Translations under genes and position numbers: made by a program
Notes under the pieces: generated by a model
What the model saw: only the letters and a program-made list of their open reading frames with translations
Databases searched by the model: none
What the model was told of the DNA's origin: nothing
Assembly (NCBI GenBank): GCA_945860745.1
Contig: CAMASH010000016.1
Coordinates: 1 to 52,891, forward strand
Length of the DNA: 52,891 nt
Source: Chthoniobacter flavus
GTDB taxonomy: Bacteria > Verrucomicrobiota > Verrucomicrobiia > Chthoniobacterales > Terrimicrobiaceae
Direction of reading: 5' to 3'
In this document: in pieces, positions 33,535-41,843 of the stretch
How the letters are laid out: every line of letters starts with the position of its first letter
Position numbering within the stretch: position 1 is the stretch's first letter

Positions 33535-34824
33535 ATGAGCACGGAATCTCAATCCCCTGAAGCGCCCGCCCCGGCTCCCAACACCTCCGTCCTGCTTGAG
33601 TTTCTCTTCCGCCTGGGACGGGCCTATCTGGGGTGCGGCGAGCAGACGGCCAAGGTGGAGAAGCTTTTGAGAAGCATCGCTTCCGCCTACGGCATGCGGA
33701 AGTCGCGGGTGGTGGCCTTCCCGACCGCGGTGTTCATTTCGCTGCACGACAATCATGGCGAGCGAGTCACTCTGGCCGAAAGCGAGCCGCAGATGCTTCG
33801 TCTGGACCAGATGGCCGAAGTCTATGCCCTGGGCGAGGAAGCGCAGAGTGGGAGAGTGGATCCGCTGGAAGGCCTCAAGCGGCTGGCGGCGATCCGGCGG
33901 CAGAAGGCGCGTTTCGGGCGGGTGGGGCATGTGGTTGGTCATGTGATCCTCACGGTCGGACTGGCTCTGGTCTTGATGCCGACGCCGATCAACCTCGCGG
34001 CCGCGGCCGTTCTGGGCTTCATCGTGGGATTGATCAAACTTTTCAATGTCGGCCGCACCTTGTTGTCGGTGCCGCTGCCGGTGATCGCCGCCGCGGTGGT
34101 TTCCGCTCTCGTTTTTTTGGCCATCCGCAATGGGATTCCGGTTGATCCGCTTCAGGCTTTGGTCCCGCCGCTTGTGACCTTCCTTCCCGGCGGCATGCTG
34201 ACCCTCGGAATGCTGGAACTGGCCTATGGCGACATGGTCAGTGGATCCAGTCGCCTGATCGCCGGATTCGTTCAGTTGGTGTTGCTTGCTTTTGGTCTGG
34301 CCCTCGGGGCGATCTTTACCGGTTACGTGCCGGCAGACCTCGTCCACTCGGCGGGCAACTATGGCCTGGTGCTTTGGGCTCCCTGGGTCGGCGTGCTGGT
34401 TTTCGGCCTGGGGGTGTATTTTCACTTTTCGGCACCACGGAATTCGCTGCCGTGGATGATCCTTGTGCTGCTCTTGGCCTTCGCCGTCCAGCGCCTGGCC
34501 TCCGGGTTTTTCAGCAGCGAGCTGAGCGGATTCTTTGGCATGCTCGTGGCGACGCCGCTCGGCTATCTCATCCAGTATCGCTTCCGGGGACCGCCGGCGG
34601 CTGTGACGTTTTTCCCCGCCTTCTGGCTGCTGGTGCCCGGAGCGCTCGGCCTGCTCAGCGTGACCCGCCTGCTCAGCGACCGGACCGCCGGGATCGATGG
34701 GCTGATCACGGTTATCTACGTGATGACATCCATCGCCCTCGGCACCCTCGTCGGGGCTTCGCTTTATCGTTGGCTGAGCGAGAACGTCGCAGCTCTGCGC
34801 CGGGGATCGTGGCGTGGGCGCTGA
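33535..34824 (+). CDS. Threonine/serine exporter family protein (ThrE)
   Basis: The 429-residue product joins a cytosolic N-terminal domain (FRLGRAYLGCGEQTAKVEK, ETAVFI-like block VVAFPTAVFISLHD) to about ten membrane helices, including LPGGMLTLGMLELAYGDMVSG and FFPAFWLLVPGALGLLSVTR. This is the fused ThrE/DUF1212-DUF3815 layout. It probably exports amino acids and ends the glutaminase cluster. Confidence 0.88.
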   Translation: MSTESQSPEAPAPAPNTSVLLEFLFRLGRAYLGCGEQTAKVEKLLRSIASAYGMRKSRVVAFPTAVFISLHDNHGERVTLAESEPQMLRLDQMAEVYALGEEAQSGRVDPLEGLKRLAAIRRQKARFGRVGHVVGHVILTVGLALVLMPTPINLAAAAVLGFIVGLIKLFNVGRTLLSVPLPVIAAAVVSALVFLAIRNGIPVDPLQALVPPLVTFLPGGMLTLGMLELAYGDMVSGSSRLIAGFVQLVLLAFGLALGAIFTGYVPADLVHSAGNYGLVLWAPWVGVLVFGLGVYFHFSAPRNSLPWMILVLLLAFAVQRLASGFFSSELSGFFGMLVATPLGYLIQYRFRGPPAAVTFFPAFWLLVPGALGLLSVTRLLSDRTAGIDGLITVIYVMTSIALGTLVGASLYRWLSENVAALRRGSWRGR

Positions 34825-34953
34825 GTCACAGGCCCGGAAAATTTCGAACGTTCGGACGCGCACGCCTTCGCCGGCAGCCAATTTTTTCGCGTTGGCCTCA
34901 AGAGCGGGAACCTGCCGGGTCGTCACCAGGATGGCGGGCAGTGACGACGCCAT
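34825..34953 (-). pseudogene. Possible fragment of translation factor IF-2
   Basis: On the minus strand a 43-codon frame from ATG 34953 reads MASSLPAILV, then EANAKKLAAGEGVRVRTFEI before it runs antisense into thrE. It resembles the IF-2 block of the type ASASKAIII ... AKxLAEEEGVEIRTYSI. The match is short and no other part of infB is present, so it may be coincidental or a dead copy. Confidence 0.25.
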
Positions 34954-35108
34954 CGGCGATTTTTTATTGTCGAGCGATTGGAGATTCTATGAGCCTTTCA
35001 GGCTCACGCCGCATCATCGCAACCAGGGACGTCACGAGCAAACATCAGCCGTCCTACGCCCCGGCCGCGTGGACGGACAGACCTTCGGAACCCACAACAC
35101 AACCCAAC

Positions 35109-35432
35109 ATGATGAAGAAAACCCGGGGCCTCACGGCCGGAACATGGCTTTTGACCCTCACCGCCGCCCCGGCAGCTCTCGACATCGTTCAGAAGGGTGG
35201 TGCAGGCACGATCTCCGTCTTGAAAAACACCGGCGCCGGCAAGGTGTTGGGGACGTTTCGGGATCGTCAAAACGAGAAGAGCGACTCCGGTGACCCTTTT
35301 GTGGATATCCTCAAAGGGAAAACGGGAATCAACCCCAGAGGACACCGAGCGCACCGGGGGAAGAAGATCCAGGATTTTGCTGGCGGGAAGTGCCATCCCC
35401 TTTTGGGTGAGACCGCCCTTGGCCTTGCGTGA
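35109..35432 (+). CDS. Small exported protein of unknown function, probably truncated
   Basis: ATG 35109 opens a 107-codon frame with a signal-like start (MMKKTRGLTAGTWLLTLTAA) and then KGGAGTISVLKNTGAGKVLG. From about residue 70 the text becomes NPRGHRAHRGKK, a sequence typical of repeat DNA (CCAGAGGACACCGAGCGCACCGG) and not of protein. The original 3' end was probably lost to that repeat. No family is recognised. Confidence 0.3.
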   Translation: MMKKTRGLTAGTWLLTLTAAPAALDIVQKGGAGTISVLKNTGAGKVLGTFRDRQNEKSDSGDPFVDILKGKTGINPRGHRAHRGKKIQDFAGGKCHPLLGETALGLA

Positions 35433-35517
35433 TTTCACAAACCCCAATCCCTCTTGGGTTTGCCCTCCCTGAACTCCGTGGTTCCTTTCGGTTTTTAGAT
35501 ATATCGGTTGGCTTCGC

Positions 35518-35534
35518 CGGCGACCGGAGGTCGC
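35518..35534. other. Hairpin in the livF downstream region
   Basis: GGCGACC-GGA-GGTCGCC is a 7-bp perfect stem about 60 bp beyond the livF stop (minus strand). No T tract follows on either side, so terminator function is unproven. The remaining bases of 35433-35595 show nothing else. Confidence 0.3.
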
Positions 35535-35595
35535 CGCTGGTGGTGGCGATTCTTCCCCCAGGAGGAGGTTCAAGCGTAGGAGGAAGTGGCGAGGC

Positions 35596-36303
35596 CTACC
35601 CGCCAAGATAGGCGGCTTGGATGGCGGTATTTTCCCGCAGGGCCGCGGACGTGTCCTGCAGCAGGATGCGCCCGGTTTCCAGCACATAGCCGTAATGGGA
35701 AATTTCCAGCGCGAGATTCGCGTTCTGTTCGACCAGCAGGATGGTGAGGCCGAGGGAACGGTTGATCTCGACGATTTTTTCGAAAATCGTCTGCACGAGG
35801 ATTGGGGCGATGCCGAGAGAGGGTTCGTCGAGCATGAGGCATTTGGGTTTACCCATGAGGGCGCGACCGATGGCGAGCATCTGCTGTTCGCCGCCGCTGA
35901 GAGTGCCGGCCGTTTGTTTGAGGCGTTCCTTCAGGCGCGGAAACATGGCGAAGACGAAGTCGAGCGAGGCGGCGATCTCACTTTTGTCGCGGCGCAGGTA
36001 GGCTCCCATGCGGAGATTCTCCATCACGCTGAGATTGGCGAAAACCATCCGGCCCTCGGGGGAATGGGCCAGTCCGCGGGCCACGATCTTGTGCGGCGCG
36101 ATGTTGGTAACATCCTCCCCGTCGAAGGTGATGGTGCCGGAGGTGGCTTTGACGATGCCGGAAATGGTGCGGAGCGTGGTGGTCTTTCCCGCGCCATTGG
36201 CCCCGATGAGCGTGACGATGCTGCCGCGCTCCACCTTGAGCGTGAGGCCTTGCAGTGCGCCGATCGCGCCGTAGCTGACGTGGAGTTCGGTGATTGCCAA
36301 CAT
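35596..36303 (-). CDS. livF: Branched-chain amino-acid ABC transporter ATPase LivF
   Basis: The 235-residue ATPase has Walker A GANGAGKTTTLR, signature LSGGEQQMLAIGRAL, Walker B CLMLDEPSLGIAP and the LivF-specific ALEISHYGYVLETGRI. It drives uptake with LivG. The upstream side is unusual: the ATG (36303) is directly preceded by GAGTAAGAGT, part of a hexamer array that separates livF from the rest of the operon. Confidence 0.94.
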   Translation of the reverse strand: MLAITELHVSYGAIGALQGLTLKVERGSIVTLIGANGAGKTTTLRTISGIVKATSGTITFDGEDVTNIAPHKIVARGLAHSPEGRMVFANLSVMENLRMGAYLRRDKSEIAASLDFVFAMFPRLKERLKQTAGTLSGGEQQMLAIGRALMGKPKCLMLDEPSLGIAPILVQTIFEKIVEINRSLGLTILLVEQNANLALEISHYGYVLETGRILLQDTSAALRENTAIQAAYLGG

Positions 36304-36307
36304 ACTC

Positions 36308-36730
36308 TTACTCGTGAACCTCCCCTGACTCTCTCTCTCCAAAATACAGTGAACCATCCTCACGAAGCCGTCCCGATTCATGAGACTTAACCAACCCGAT
36401 CAGCATAGAAACAATAGCAATGAGCATGTCTTTTCCCGCTTCGATTTCCTCGGTCCTCAGGACTTTCCTCGCGATCAAAACATCCAGGCACGCCGCGCAT
36501 TCTACCGCGGAACCACGGGCAGTGTCGAAGTAGCGGCAACGATCCGGCGTGGTGGTTTTTGCGGTGCCCTCCGCGATGTTCAAGGGAATTGAGGTCGAGG
36601 CACGGTCGAATGGATTATGCGCGGCCAGAGTTTTGGGGAGGCGCTCAAGCAACTCGCCTGCCCATGCGACAAAATGGAGGGATTGCTGATAGACGGAGAG
36701 TTTCTCGTGGTCGAATTGGCGGGTGGGCAT
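36308..36730 (-). CDS. Four-helix-bundle protein (S23/IVP family)
   Basis: The 140-residue product has the S23-type pattern: EKLSVYQQSLHFVAWAGELL, FDRASTSIPLNIAEGTAKTT, RYFDTARGSAVECAACLDVL and a fourth helix KDMLIAIVSMLIGLVK. These small proteins occur in 23S rRNA intervening sequences and as free genes, and are related in fold to the Avd accessory of diversity-generating retroelements. Their function is unresolved. ATG 36730 starts MPTRQFDHEK. It interrupts the liv operon on the same strand, with hexamer arrays on both sides. Confidence 0.87.
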   Translation of the reverse strand: MPTRQFDHEKLSVYQQSLHFVAWAGELLERLPKTLAAHNPFDRASTSIPLNIAEGTAKTTTPDRCRYFDTARGSAVECAACLDVLIARKVLRTEEIEAGKDMLIAIVSMLIGLVKSHESGRLREDGSLYFGERESGEVHE

Positions 36731-36829
36731 GCTGGTGGGGTGGTGGGGTGAGTAGGGGTAGGTGGTCAAGCCAGGGTGGCACGGAATTTCGGGTCGTCTC
36801 GAGCAGGGAGGCGGGCTCGGGGGTTTTGT

Positions 36830-36883
36830 CTTACTCTTAATCTTAATCTTACTCTTAATCTTAATCTTACTCTTAATCTTGAT
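36830..36883. repeat. Three 18-bp tandem repeats (CTTACTCTTAATCTTAAT)
   Basis: CTTACTCTTAATCTTAAT is present at 36830-36847 and 36848-36865, and with one change at 36866-36883. Each is three hexamers of type CTTAMT. An inverted array of related hexamers follows at 36911-36944. Confidence 0.9.
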
Positions 36884-36947
36884 CCTGCACTTACGCTCCA
36901 AGTGGTATGCAGAGTAGGGGTAGGTTCAGGTGTAAGAGTAAGTGTTT

Positions 36948-37721
36948 TCATGCCGCCTCCTTGCCGAGGTAAGCCGCTATCACTTTGGGGTCGGACCGGA
37001 TCTGGGCCGGGGTGCCCTCGGCGATCTTGCGGCCGTAGTCGAGCACGATGATGCGCTGACAAATGCCCATCACGACCTTCATGTCATGCTCGACCAGCAG
37101 AACGGCGAGGCCGAACTTTTCCTGGGTGAAGCGGATCAATTTCATCAACTCGTTTTTCTCCGTCGGATTCATGCCCGCGGCGGGTTCGTCGAGGAGGAGG
37201 AGTTTGGGGCGGGTGGCGAGGGCGCGGACGATTTCGAGGCGGCGTTGATCGCCGTAGGGCAGGTTGCGGCAGGGTTCGTCGCGTGCGGCGGTGAGGCCGA
37301 AGATGGTCAGCAGTTCATCGACAAAGCATTCGGTTTCCCGGTTTTCGGCCGCGAATTTCGGGCCGCGCATAAGGGCATGGGAGATGCCGTGCCGCAGGTG
37401 CATGTTGCAGGCGGTGCGCACGTTTTCGAAGACGCTGAGGGAGCCGAAGAGCCGGATGTTCTGAAAGGTCCGGGCAATACCACGCGAGGTGATGCGATAG
37501 GGCCGATGGCCAACGACGGATTTTCCGGCAAAGGTGATATTCCCCAAGGTCGGGCGATAGACTCCGGTGATGAGGTTGAAGACGGTGGTCTTGCCCGCGC
37601 CGTTCGGGCCGATCAGGCCGATCAGTTCTCCGGTGCCGACGGCGAAGGAGAGATCGCTGACGCATTTCAGTCCGCCGAATTGCATGGTGGCATTTTCGAG
37701 ATGGAGCAAGGGTGCGCTCAT
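36948..37721 (-). CDS. livG: Branched-chain amino-acid ABC transporter ATPase LivG
   Basis: The 257-residue ATPase carries Walker A GPNGAGKTTVFN, the Q-loop region RTFQNIRLFGSLSVFEN, signature LPYGDQRRLEIVRAL (LivG-type LSYG), Walker B LLLLDEPAAGMNP and EHDMKVVMGICQRIIVLDYG. The start overlaps livM by 4 bp, so it is translationally coupled. Confidence 0.95.
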   Translation of the reverse strand: MSAPLLHLENATMQFGGLKCVSDLSFAVGTGELIGLIGPNGAGKTTVFNLITGVYRPTLGNITFAGKSVVGHRPYRITSRGIARTFQNIRLFGSLSVFENVRTACNMHLRHGISHALMRGPKFAAENRETECFVDELLTIFGLTAARDEPCRNLPYGDQRRLEIVRALATRPKLLLLDEPAAGMNPTEKNELMKLIRFTQEKFGLAVLLVEHDMKVVMGICQRIIVLDYGRKIAEGTPAQIRSDPKVIAAYLGKEAA

Positions 37722-38692
37722 GCTTTTCGCCGTTTGAGTCCGGGTCCCCCGAACAATCCCTGCGGACGGGTGATCATGAGGATAATGAGTAGGAGGGAAT
37801 AGAGAATCATGCGGTTCTCCGCGATGGGGCGAAGCGAGTCCGGCAGCCAGGGCTGGTGGGCGAGGGCCCGCAGGCCTTCCGGCAGAATGGTGAGAAGGAT
37901 GGCGGCGAGGATGACCCCGGCGGTGCTGCCCATGCCGCCGAGAATGACCATCACCACGATGTCGACCGAGCGGAGAAAATTGAAGCCCTCCGGGTGGATG
38001 AATTGTTTGAAATGCGCATAGAGGCCACCGGCCACCCCGGCGAAGAAGGCTCCAATGACAAAAGCAAGCACCTTGTATTTGGTGGTGTTGATGCCCATGG
38101 CTTCGGCGGCTATCTCATCATCGCGCACGGCCAGAAATCCGCTCCCGTAAGTGGAGTGGACCAGATTGAGCACGACGTAAACGGTGAGGGCGGCGAGCGC
38201 GAAGGTCCAAAAGAAATTGGTGTGCTGCCCCATGCCGCCGAGTCCGCGCTGGGCTCCCAGGGGTTCCGCATTCTGGATCACGCCCTTGATGATTTCGTTG
38301 AAGCCGAGGGTGACGATGGCGAGATAGTCTCCACGAAGTCGGAGGGAGGGAATACCCACGGCCAGACCGGCCAGGGCGGCGATGAGTCCGCCGGTCGTGA
38401 GGGCGAGGACGAACATGGTGGTGGTTCCTGCTGCGCTGGTGCCGAGGACATAACCGAACGCGAGGCTCAACCAGGCCGAGCCGTAGGCTCCGGCGGCCAT
38501 GAAGCCGGCGTGCCCGAGCGAGAACTGGCCGGTGTAGCCGTTGACCAGGTTCAGGCTGGTGGCGAGGATGATATTGATCCCGATGCTGATGAGGATGTCG
38601 TAGTAATACGGGTTGATCTGTCCGGCAAAGAGGGAGATGGCGGCGCTGGCCAGCACGGCGACCAGAAGAAGGATTTTGGTGCGCTCGATCAT
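37718..38692 (-). CDS. livM: Branched-chain amino-acid ABC permease LivM
   Basis: The 324-residue permease has about nine hydrophobic segments and the LivM block NLVNGYTGQFSLGHAGFMAAGAY. It also shows RGDYLAIVTLGFNEI, the EAA-like loop AEAMGINTTKYKVLAFVIGA, and GMGSTAGVILAAILLTILPE. The start shares one base with the stop of livH (TAATG-type). Confidence 0.93.
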   Translation of the reverse strand: MIERTKILLLVAVLASAAISLFAGQINPYYYDILISIGINIILATSLNLVNGYTGQFSLGHAGFMAAGAYGSAWLSLAFGYVLGTSAAGTTTMFVLALTTGGLIAALAGLAVGIPSLRLRGDYLAIVTLGFNEIIKGVIQNAEPLGAQRGLGGMGQHTNFFWTFALAALTVYVVLNLVHSTYGSGFLAVRDDEIAAEAMGINTTKYKVLAFVIGAFFAGVAGGLYAHFKQFIHPEGFNFLRSVDIVVMVILGGMGSTAGVILAAILLTILPEGLRALAHQPWLPDSLRPIAENRMILYSLLLIILMITRPQGLFGGPGLKRRKA

Positions 38693-39618
38693 CAGACTTT
38701 CTCCCGTTCGGGTTTTCCCAGCAAACCGGAGGGTTTGACGAGGAGGATCAAAATCAGCACGCCAAAGACGATGGCGTCGCGGTAGGAGGGATTGATATAG
38801 CCGACCACGAGCGCTTCCAGCAGTCCGATGAGAATGCCGCCAAGGGCTGCGCCGGGGATGTTGCCGATTCCGCCGAGCACGGCGGCGACGAAGGCCTTGA
38901 GTCCGATGTTGATGCCCATGAGGGGATCGATGCTGGGTTGTTGGATGGAGGTGAGGATGCCGGCGGCTCCGGCCAAGGCGGAACCGAGACCGAAGGTGAA
39001 GGAGATGACGACATCGGTGTTCACGCCCATGAGGGAGGCGGCGACAGGGTTGAAGGAGAGCGCCCGCATGGCCATACCGGTGCGGGTGTGCCGCACGATG
39101 GCGCGCAGGCCGATGAGGAGAAAAAAGGTCACGCCGAAGACGAGGAGCTGTCCGACGGTGAGGGTGAGGGCGGACAGCGCGCCCCAGGATTCGGGGATTT
39201 CCAAGGCGCGGTCGGTAATGATCTCCGGGAACGACTGGGGATCAGCGCCAAAGGCGTATTGGCCGGCATTTTCGAGAAAAAGCGAAACCCCGATGGCGGT
39301 GATGAGGACGGTGAGTCGCGGGCGGTCGCGCAGGGGACGGTAGCAGAGTTTCTCGATGAGGATGCCGATGACCGCGCAGATCAGCATGGCCGCCAGTAAA
39401 ACCGCCGCCGCGCCGGGAAAGGAGGGTCCGCCGCCGCAAAGCTTCAGCAAGGACGGCGCGGTGTAGAGTCCGGCAAAAGCGCCCAGCATGAACACATCGC
39501 CGTGGGCAAAATTGATGAAGCGCAGCACACCGAAGACCATGGTGTAGCCGAGCGCGATCAGCGCATAGATGGAGCCTTGGGCCAGCCCGTTGATGAGTTG
39601 CTGGAGAAATTCGATCAT
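38692..39618 (-). CDS. livH: Branched-chain amino-acid ABC permease LivH
   Basis: The 308-residue permease shows INGLAQGSIYALIALGYTMV and RFINFAHGDVFMLGAF (LivH signature). MRALSFNPVAASLMGVNTDVV and GIGNIPGAALGGILIGLLE close the pattern. It pairs with LivM to form the membrane channel. A short hairpin GCAGGCG-TCC-CGCCTGC is in its upstream gap to livK. Confidence 0.93.
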   Translation of the reverse strand: MIEFLQQLINGLAQGSIYALIALGYTMVFGVLRFINFAHGDVFMLGAFAGLYTAPSLLKLCGGGPSFPGAAAVLLAAMLICAVIGILIEKLCYRPLRDRPRLTVLITAIGVSLFLENAGQYAFGADPQSFPEIITDRALEIPESWGALSALTLTVGQLLVFGVTFFLLIGLRAIVRHTRTGMAMRALSFNPVAASLMGVNTDVVISFTFGLGSALAGAAGILTSIQQPSIDPLMGINIGLKAFVAAVLGGIGNIPGAALGGILIGLLEALVVGYINPSYRDAIVFGVLILILLVKPSGLLGKPEREKV

Positions 39619-39710
39619 GGGGAGCAGGCGTCCCGCCTGCTATGGCTTTCCGGGAGGAATGGCAGCGGGGACGACCGCTCCACTTTCCCCAACCGCCTCA
39701 ATTTTCCCCT
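39605..39710. repeat. Solo arm of the GTCCCGCC repeat in the livK-livH gap
   Basis: GCAGGCGTCCCGCCTGC, centred near 39630, is a 7-bp dyad made of the same bases as the repeat arms at 9635 and 21241. It lies in the 91-bp gap between livK and livH, where it may dampen read-through so that the binding protein is made in excess. Confidence 0.4.
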
Positions 39711-40831
39711 CACGGTGCCACCGTCTCGACAAATTGGAAACCGCCGTTGCCGACGGTGAGAATGACCGCCGGTTTGGAGGCGTTGCGGGCGGAGTCGAGA
39801 GTGATGTTGCCGGTGATGCCGTCGTGATGCGTGGTGGCGGCGATGGCGTCGCGCAGTTTGGCCGAATCGGTCGTGCCGGCCCGCCTGATGGCATCGGCCA
39901 GGATCATGGCGCTGTCGTAGCCGAGGGCGGCCATGTCGTCGGGGATTTCGCCGTGCTTCGCCTTGAACTTCGCCACGAAATTCCGGGTGTCCGGCGACTG
40001 CTCATCGGCGGAGAAATGGCAGGAGAAAAACGAGCCATCGAGGCTGTGGCCCGCGACCTTGAGCAAGGAGTCGCCGACCCAGCCGTCGCCGCCGAGCAGG
40101 GGCACCTTGAGGCCAAGGAGCCGGGCTTGTTTGGCGATGAGCGCGACTTCGGCGTAGTAGCCGGGGATGAAGATGGCGTCGGGCCTGGCCGCCTTGATCG
40201 AAGTGAGCTGCGGTTTGAAATCCTTGTCTCCGGTGGAATACTTCTGGTCGCGCACGATTTCGCCGCCGTTGGCAGTGAAGTCCTTCACGAAAAATTCGGC
40301 CAGACCGACGCTGTAGTCCTGTTTGACGTCGGTGAGGACGGCGATTTTCTTCCAGCCTTTGGAGCGGGCAAACTTCGCCATGACCGTGCCCTGGAAGGGA
40401 TCGATGAAGCAGATGCGGAAGATGTAATCGCCGACTTCAGTGACCTTGGGATTGGTCGAGGCCGGCGTGATCATGGGGATTTTGTTTTGCTGGCAGATGG
40501 GGGCGGCTTCGAGGGACTTGGATGAGGCGACTTCACCGAGAACGGCCACGACTTTATCTTGGGAGATGAGTTTGCGCACGATGGTGGCCGGTTGGCCGGC
40601 CTGGGACTGGTCGTCCTCGGTGATGAGCTTGAGTTTTTTTCCGAGCACCCCGCCGGCGGCGTTGATTTCTTCGACGGCGAGTTCGGTGCCTTTGTGCGAG
40701 GACTGGCCGAAGCTCGCGCTGCCGCCGGTGAGCGAGGCGTATTCGCCGATGGGAATCTCCTCAGCGGCGGCGGCGTTCGGGTTCGGGATTAGCAGGGTCA
40801 GCGCACCCGCAACCAGCAGAGATCGGAGCAT
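39710..40831 (-). CDS. livK: Branched-chain amino-acid ABC substrate-binding protein LivK
   Basis: The 373-residue periplasmic binding protein has a signal peptide (LRSLLVAGALTLLIPNPNAAAA) and the type I periplasmic fold: IPIGEYASLTGGSASFGQ, ITEDDQSQAGQPATIVRKLI, VLGEVASSKSLEAAPICQ, IFIPGYYAEVALIAKQARL and LLGGDGWVGDSL. ATG 40831 is preferred to 40837 because AAGAG lies 6 nt before it. It is the first gene of the liv operon. Confidence 0.93.
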   Translation of the reverse strand: MLRSLLVAGALTLLIPNPNAAAAEEIPIGEYASLTGGSASFGQSSHKGTELAVEEINAAGGVLGKKLKLITEDDQSQAGQPATIVRKLISQDKVVAVLGEVASSKSLEAAPICQQNKIPMITPASTNPKVTEVGDYIFRICFIDPFQGTVMAKFARSKGWKKIAVLTDVKQDYSVGLAEFFVKDFTANGGEIVRDQKYSTGDKDFKPQLTSIKAARPDAIFIPGYYAEVALIAKQARLLGLKVPLLGGDGWVGDSLLKVAGHSLDGSFFSCHFSADEQSPDTRNFVAKFKAKHGEIPDDMAALGYDSAMILADAIRRAGTTDSAKLRDAIAATTHHDGITGNITLDSARNASKPAVILTVGNGGFQFVETVAP

Positions 40832-40889
40832 GGCCATCTCTTAGGAACTGGCTTCCCTGCCCGCAAGCGTCAATACCAAAGAGCACCCG

Positions 40890-41564
40890 TTAGAAAATCC
40901 CTGGCGGCAGGAGGGATTTTATCCAGTGGAATGCCTGCGCGAAGAGAAACCAGACCAGCTTCGCCACGGTGGCAAAGTACACCAGCGTCAACAGCCCCCA
41001 AAAAAGGGACACAATGAGCATGAGTCCGTCGCGTTCCAGCCAGGCGATGGCGGCAAAGAGGATCATCAGGGCGGGCAAGGTGTTGTTGAAGGGCAGATTG
41101 GCCATCGGGATGGTCAGCAGCGCGCCCCCGGTGAAAACGAACCAGCCGACCAGCTTTTCGCCGGCCTTTCCGCTGACCCAGCGGGTCAGGCGCGGACGGG
41201 TGAACATGCGGCAGAAGGCCAGGATGCGCTGGCAGAAATACAGGGCGGCCAGCCAGCCGCGTCCGTGGATCCGGATTTTTCCCATGGCGGATGGCAGGGT
41301 TGGGGCCGGATGTCCGCGCAGCATCTGCCATCCGGCCACCATGAAGGTTAGACCGCTGGCGAAGGTATAGGGTCCCAGCGAGAAGGGCTGGATGAAGGGA
41401 ACGCTGAGCAACAGGCTGACAAAACAAAAACTGGCCGGACCGAGGCGCCCGAGGGTCTCTTGCAGACTAATGCCTTCGCGTTCGGCATGGCTGATGCAGT
41501 AGGCCAGGGCCTCGTCAATGCCATGATCCCCCGCAGGCGGCCCGGAGACGGAGGCATCATTCAT
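40890..41564 (-). CDS. ExoD-family membrane protein
   Basis: The 224-residue product matches ExoD: GISLQETLGRLGPASFCFVSLLLS, PFSLGPYTFASGLTFMVAGWQML (too-typical ExoD block) and LTIPMANLPFNNTLPALMILFA. Four to five helices are visible. ExoD proteins affect exopolysaccharide production and alkaline stress in rhizobia. The molecular role is unknown. It is separated by 58 bp from livK. Confidence 0.85.
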   Translation of the reverse strand: MNDASVSGPPAGDHGIDEALAYCISHAEREGISLQETLGRLGPASFCFVSLLLSVPFIQPFSLGPYTFASGLTFMVAGWQMLRGHPAPTLPSAMGKIRIHGRGWLAALYFCQRILAFCRMFTRPRLTRWVSGKAGEKLVGWFVFTGGALLTIPMANLPFNNTLPALMILFAAIAWLERDGLMLIVSLFWGLLTLVYFATVAKLVWFLFAQAFHWIKSLLPPGIF

Positions 41565-41589
41565 CGGACGGCTGAACGCGGAGGTCTGC

Positions 41590-41740
41590 CGGTCCTAATG
41601 AATGAGCTCCACCGGAAAGTGGGAAGGGAGGCGGCCCGGGCCACGATCAGCCCGAAACACAGTGGAGCCTGCTGCCAGCGGCTGAGGAAAATGAACCTGC
41701 CCAGGGTGATTTGGTCGCGGGTGTTGGACTCGTGTGGCAT
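41590..41740 (-). pseudogene. Remnant of a YqhA/TIGR00645-type membrane gene
   Basis: From ATG 41740 the minus frame reads MPHESNTRDQITLGRFIFLS then RWQQAPLCFGLIVARAAS, the N-terminal helix typical of YqhA-like proteins (FxSRWLxAPxYxGLIVA). The family's continuation (a YLFxxELIH-like end) appears in another frame as FPVELIH followed by a stop. The rest of the gene is absent. It is a decayed copy about 150 bp long. Confidence 0.4.
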
Positions 41741-41843
41741 GGAAATGAACCGGAACCAGTAGCAGCGTCCGGGCCGGTGCGCAACCGGCGGAAACAAAAT
41801 GCTTCCCATGCCACGGACGCTCGCGTTTCCTGTCCGCCTTGCC

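Larger units (their letters stand above)
36304..36947. mobile_element. Putative insertion: four-helix-bundle gene bounded by hexamer arrays
   Basis: The 644-bp block lies exactly between livF's ATG and livG's stop. Its edges carry YYCTTA-type hexamers (ACTCTTACTC at 36303-36313; GTGTAAGAGTAAGTG at 36930-36944, inverted). Internally it has three 18-bp tandem copies at 36830-36883. Other liv genes here overlap or touch, so the block looks inserted. No transposase or target duplication is visible. Confidence 0.4.

Noticed and set aside
30231-33542. 1103-residue open frame on the minus strand
   Set aside because: It is rich in Arg, His, Gln and Asp with no domain and lies exactly opposite three clear transporter genes. 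It is an antisense shadow caused by GC-rich codons.
34960-35020. Terminator TGAGCC-TTTCA-GGCTCA after thrE
   Set aside because: A 6-bp stem without a T tract, about 170 bp past thrE. This is too weak to list as a feature.
36830-36883. CRISPR array
   Set aside because: The 18-bp repeats are directly tandem without unique spacers, and no cas gene is present in the window.
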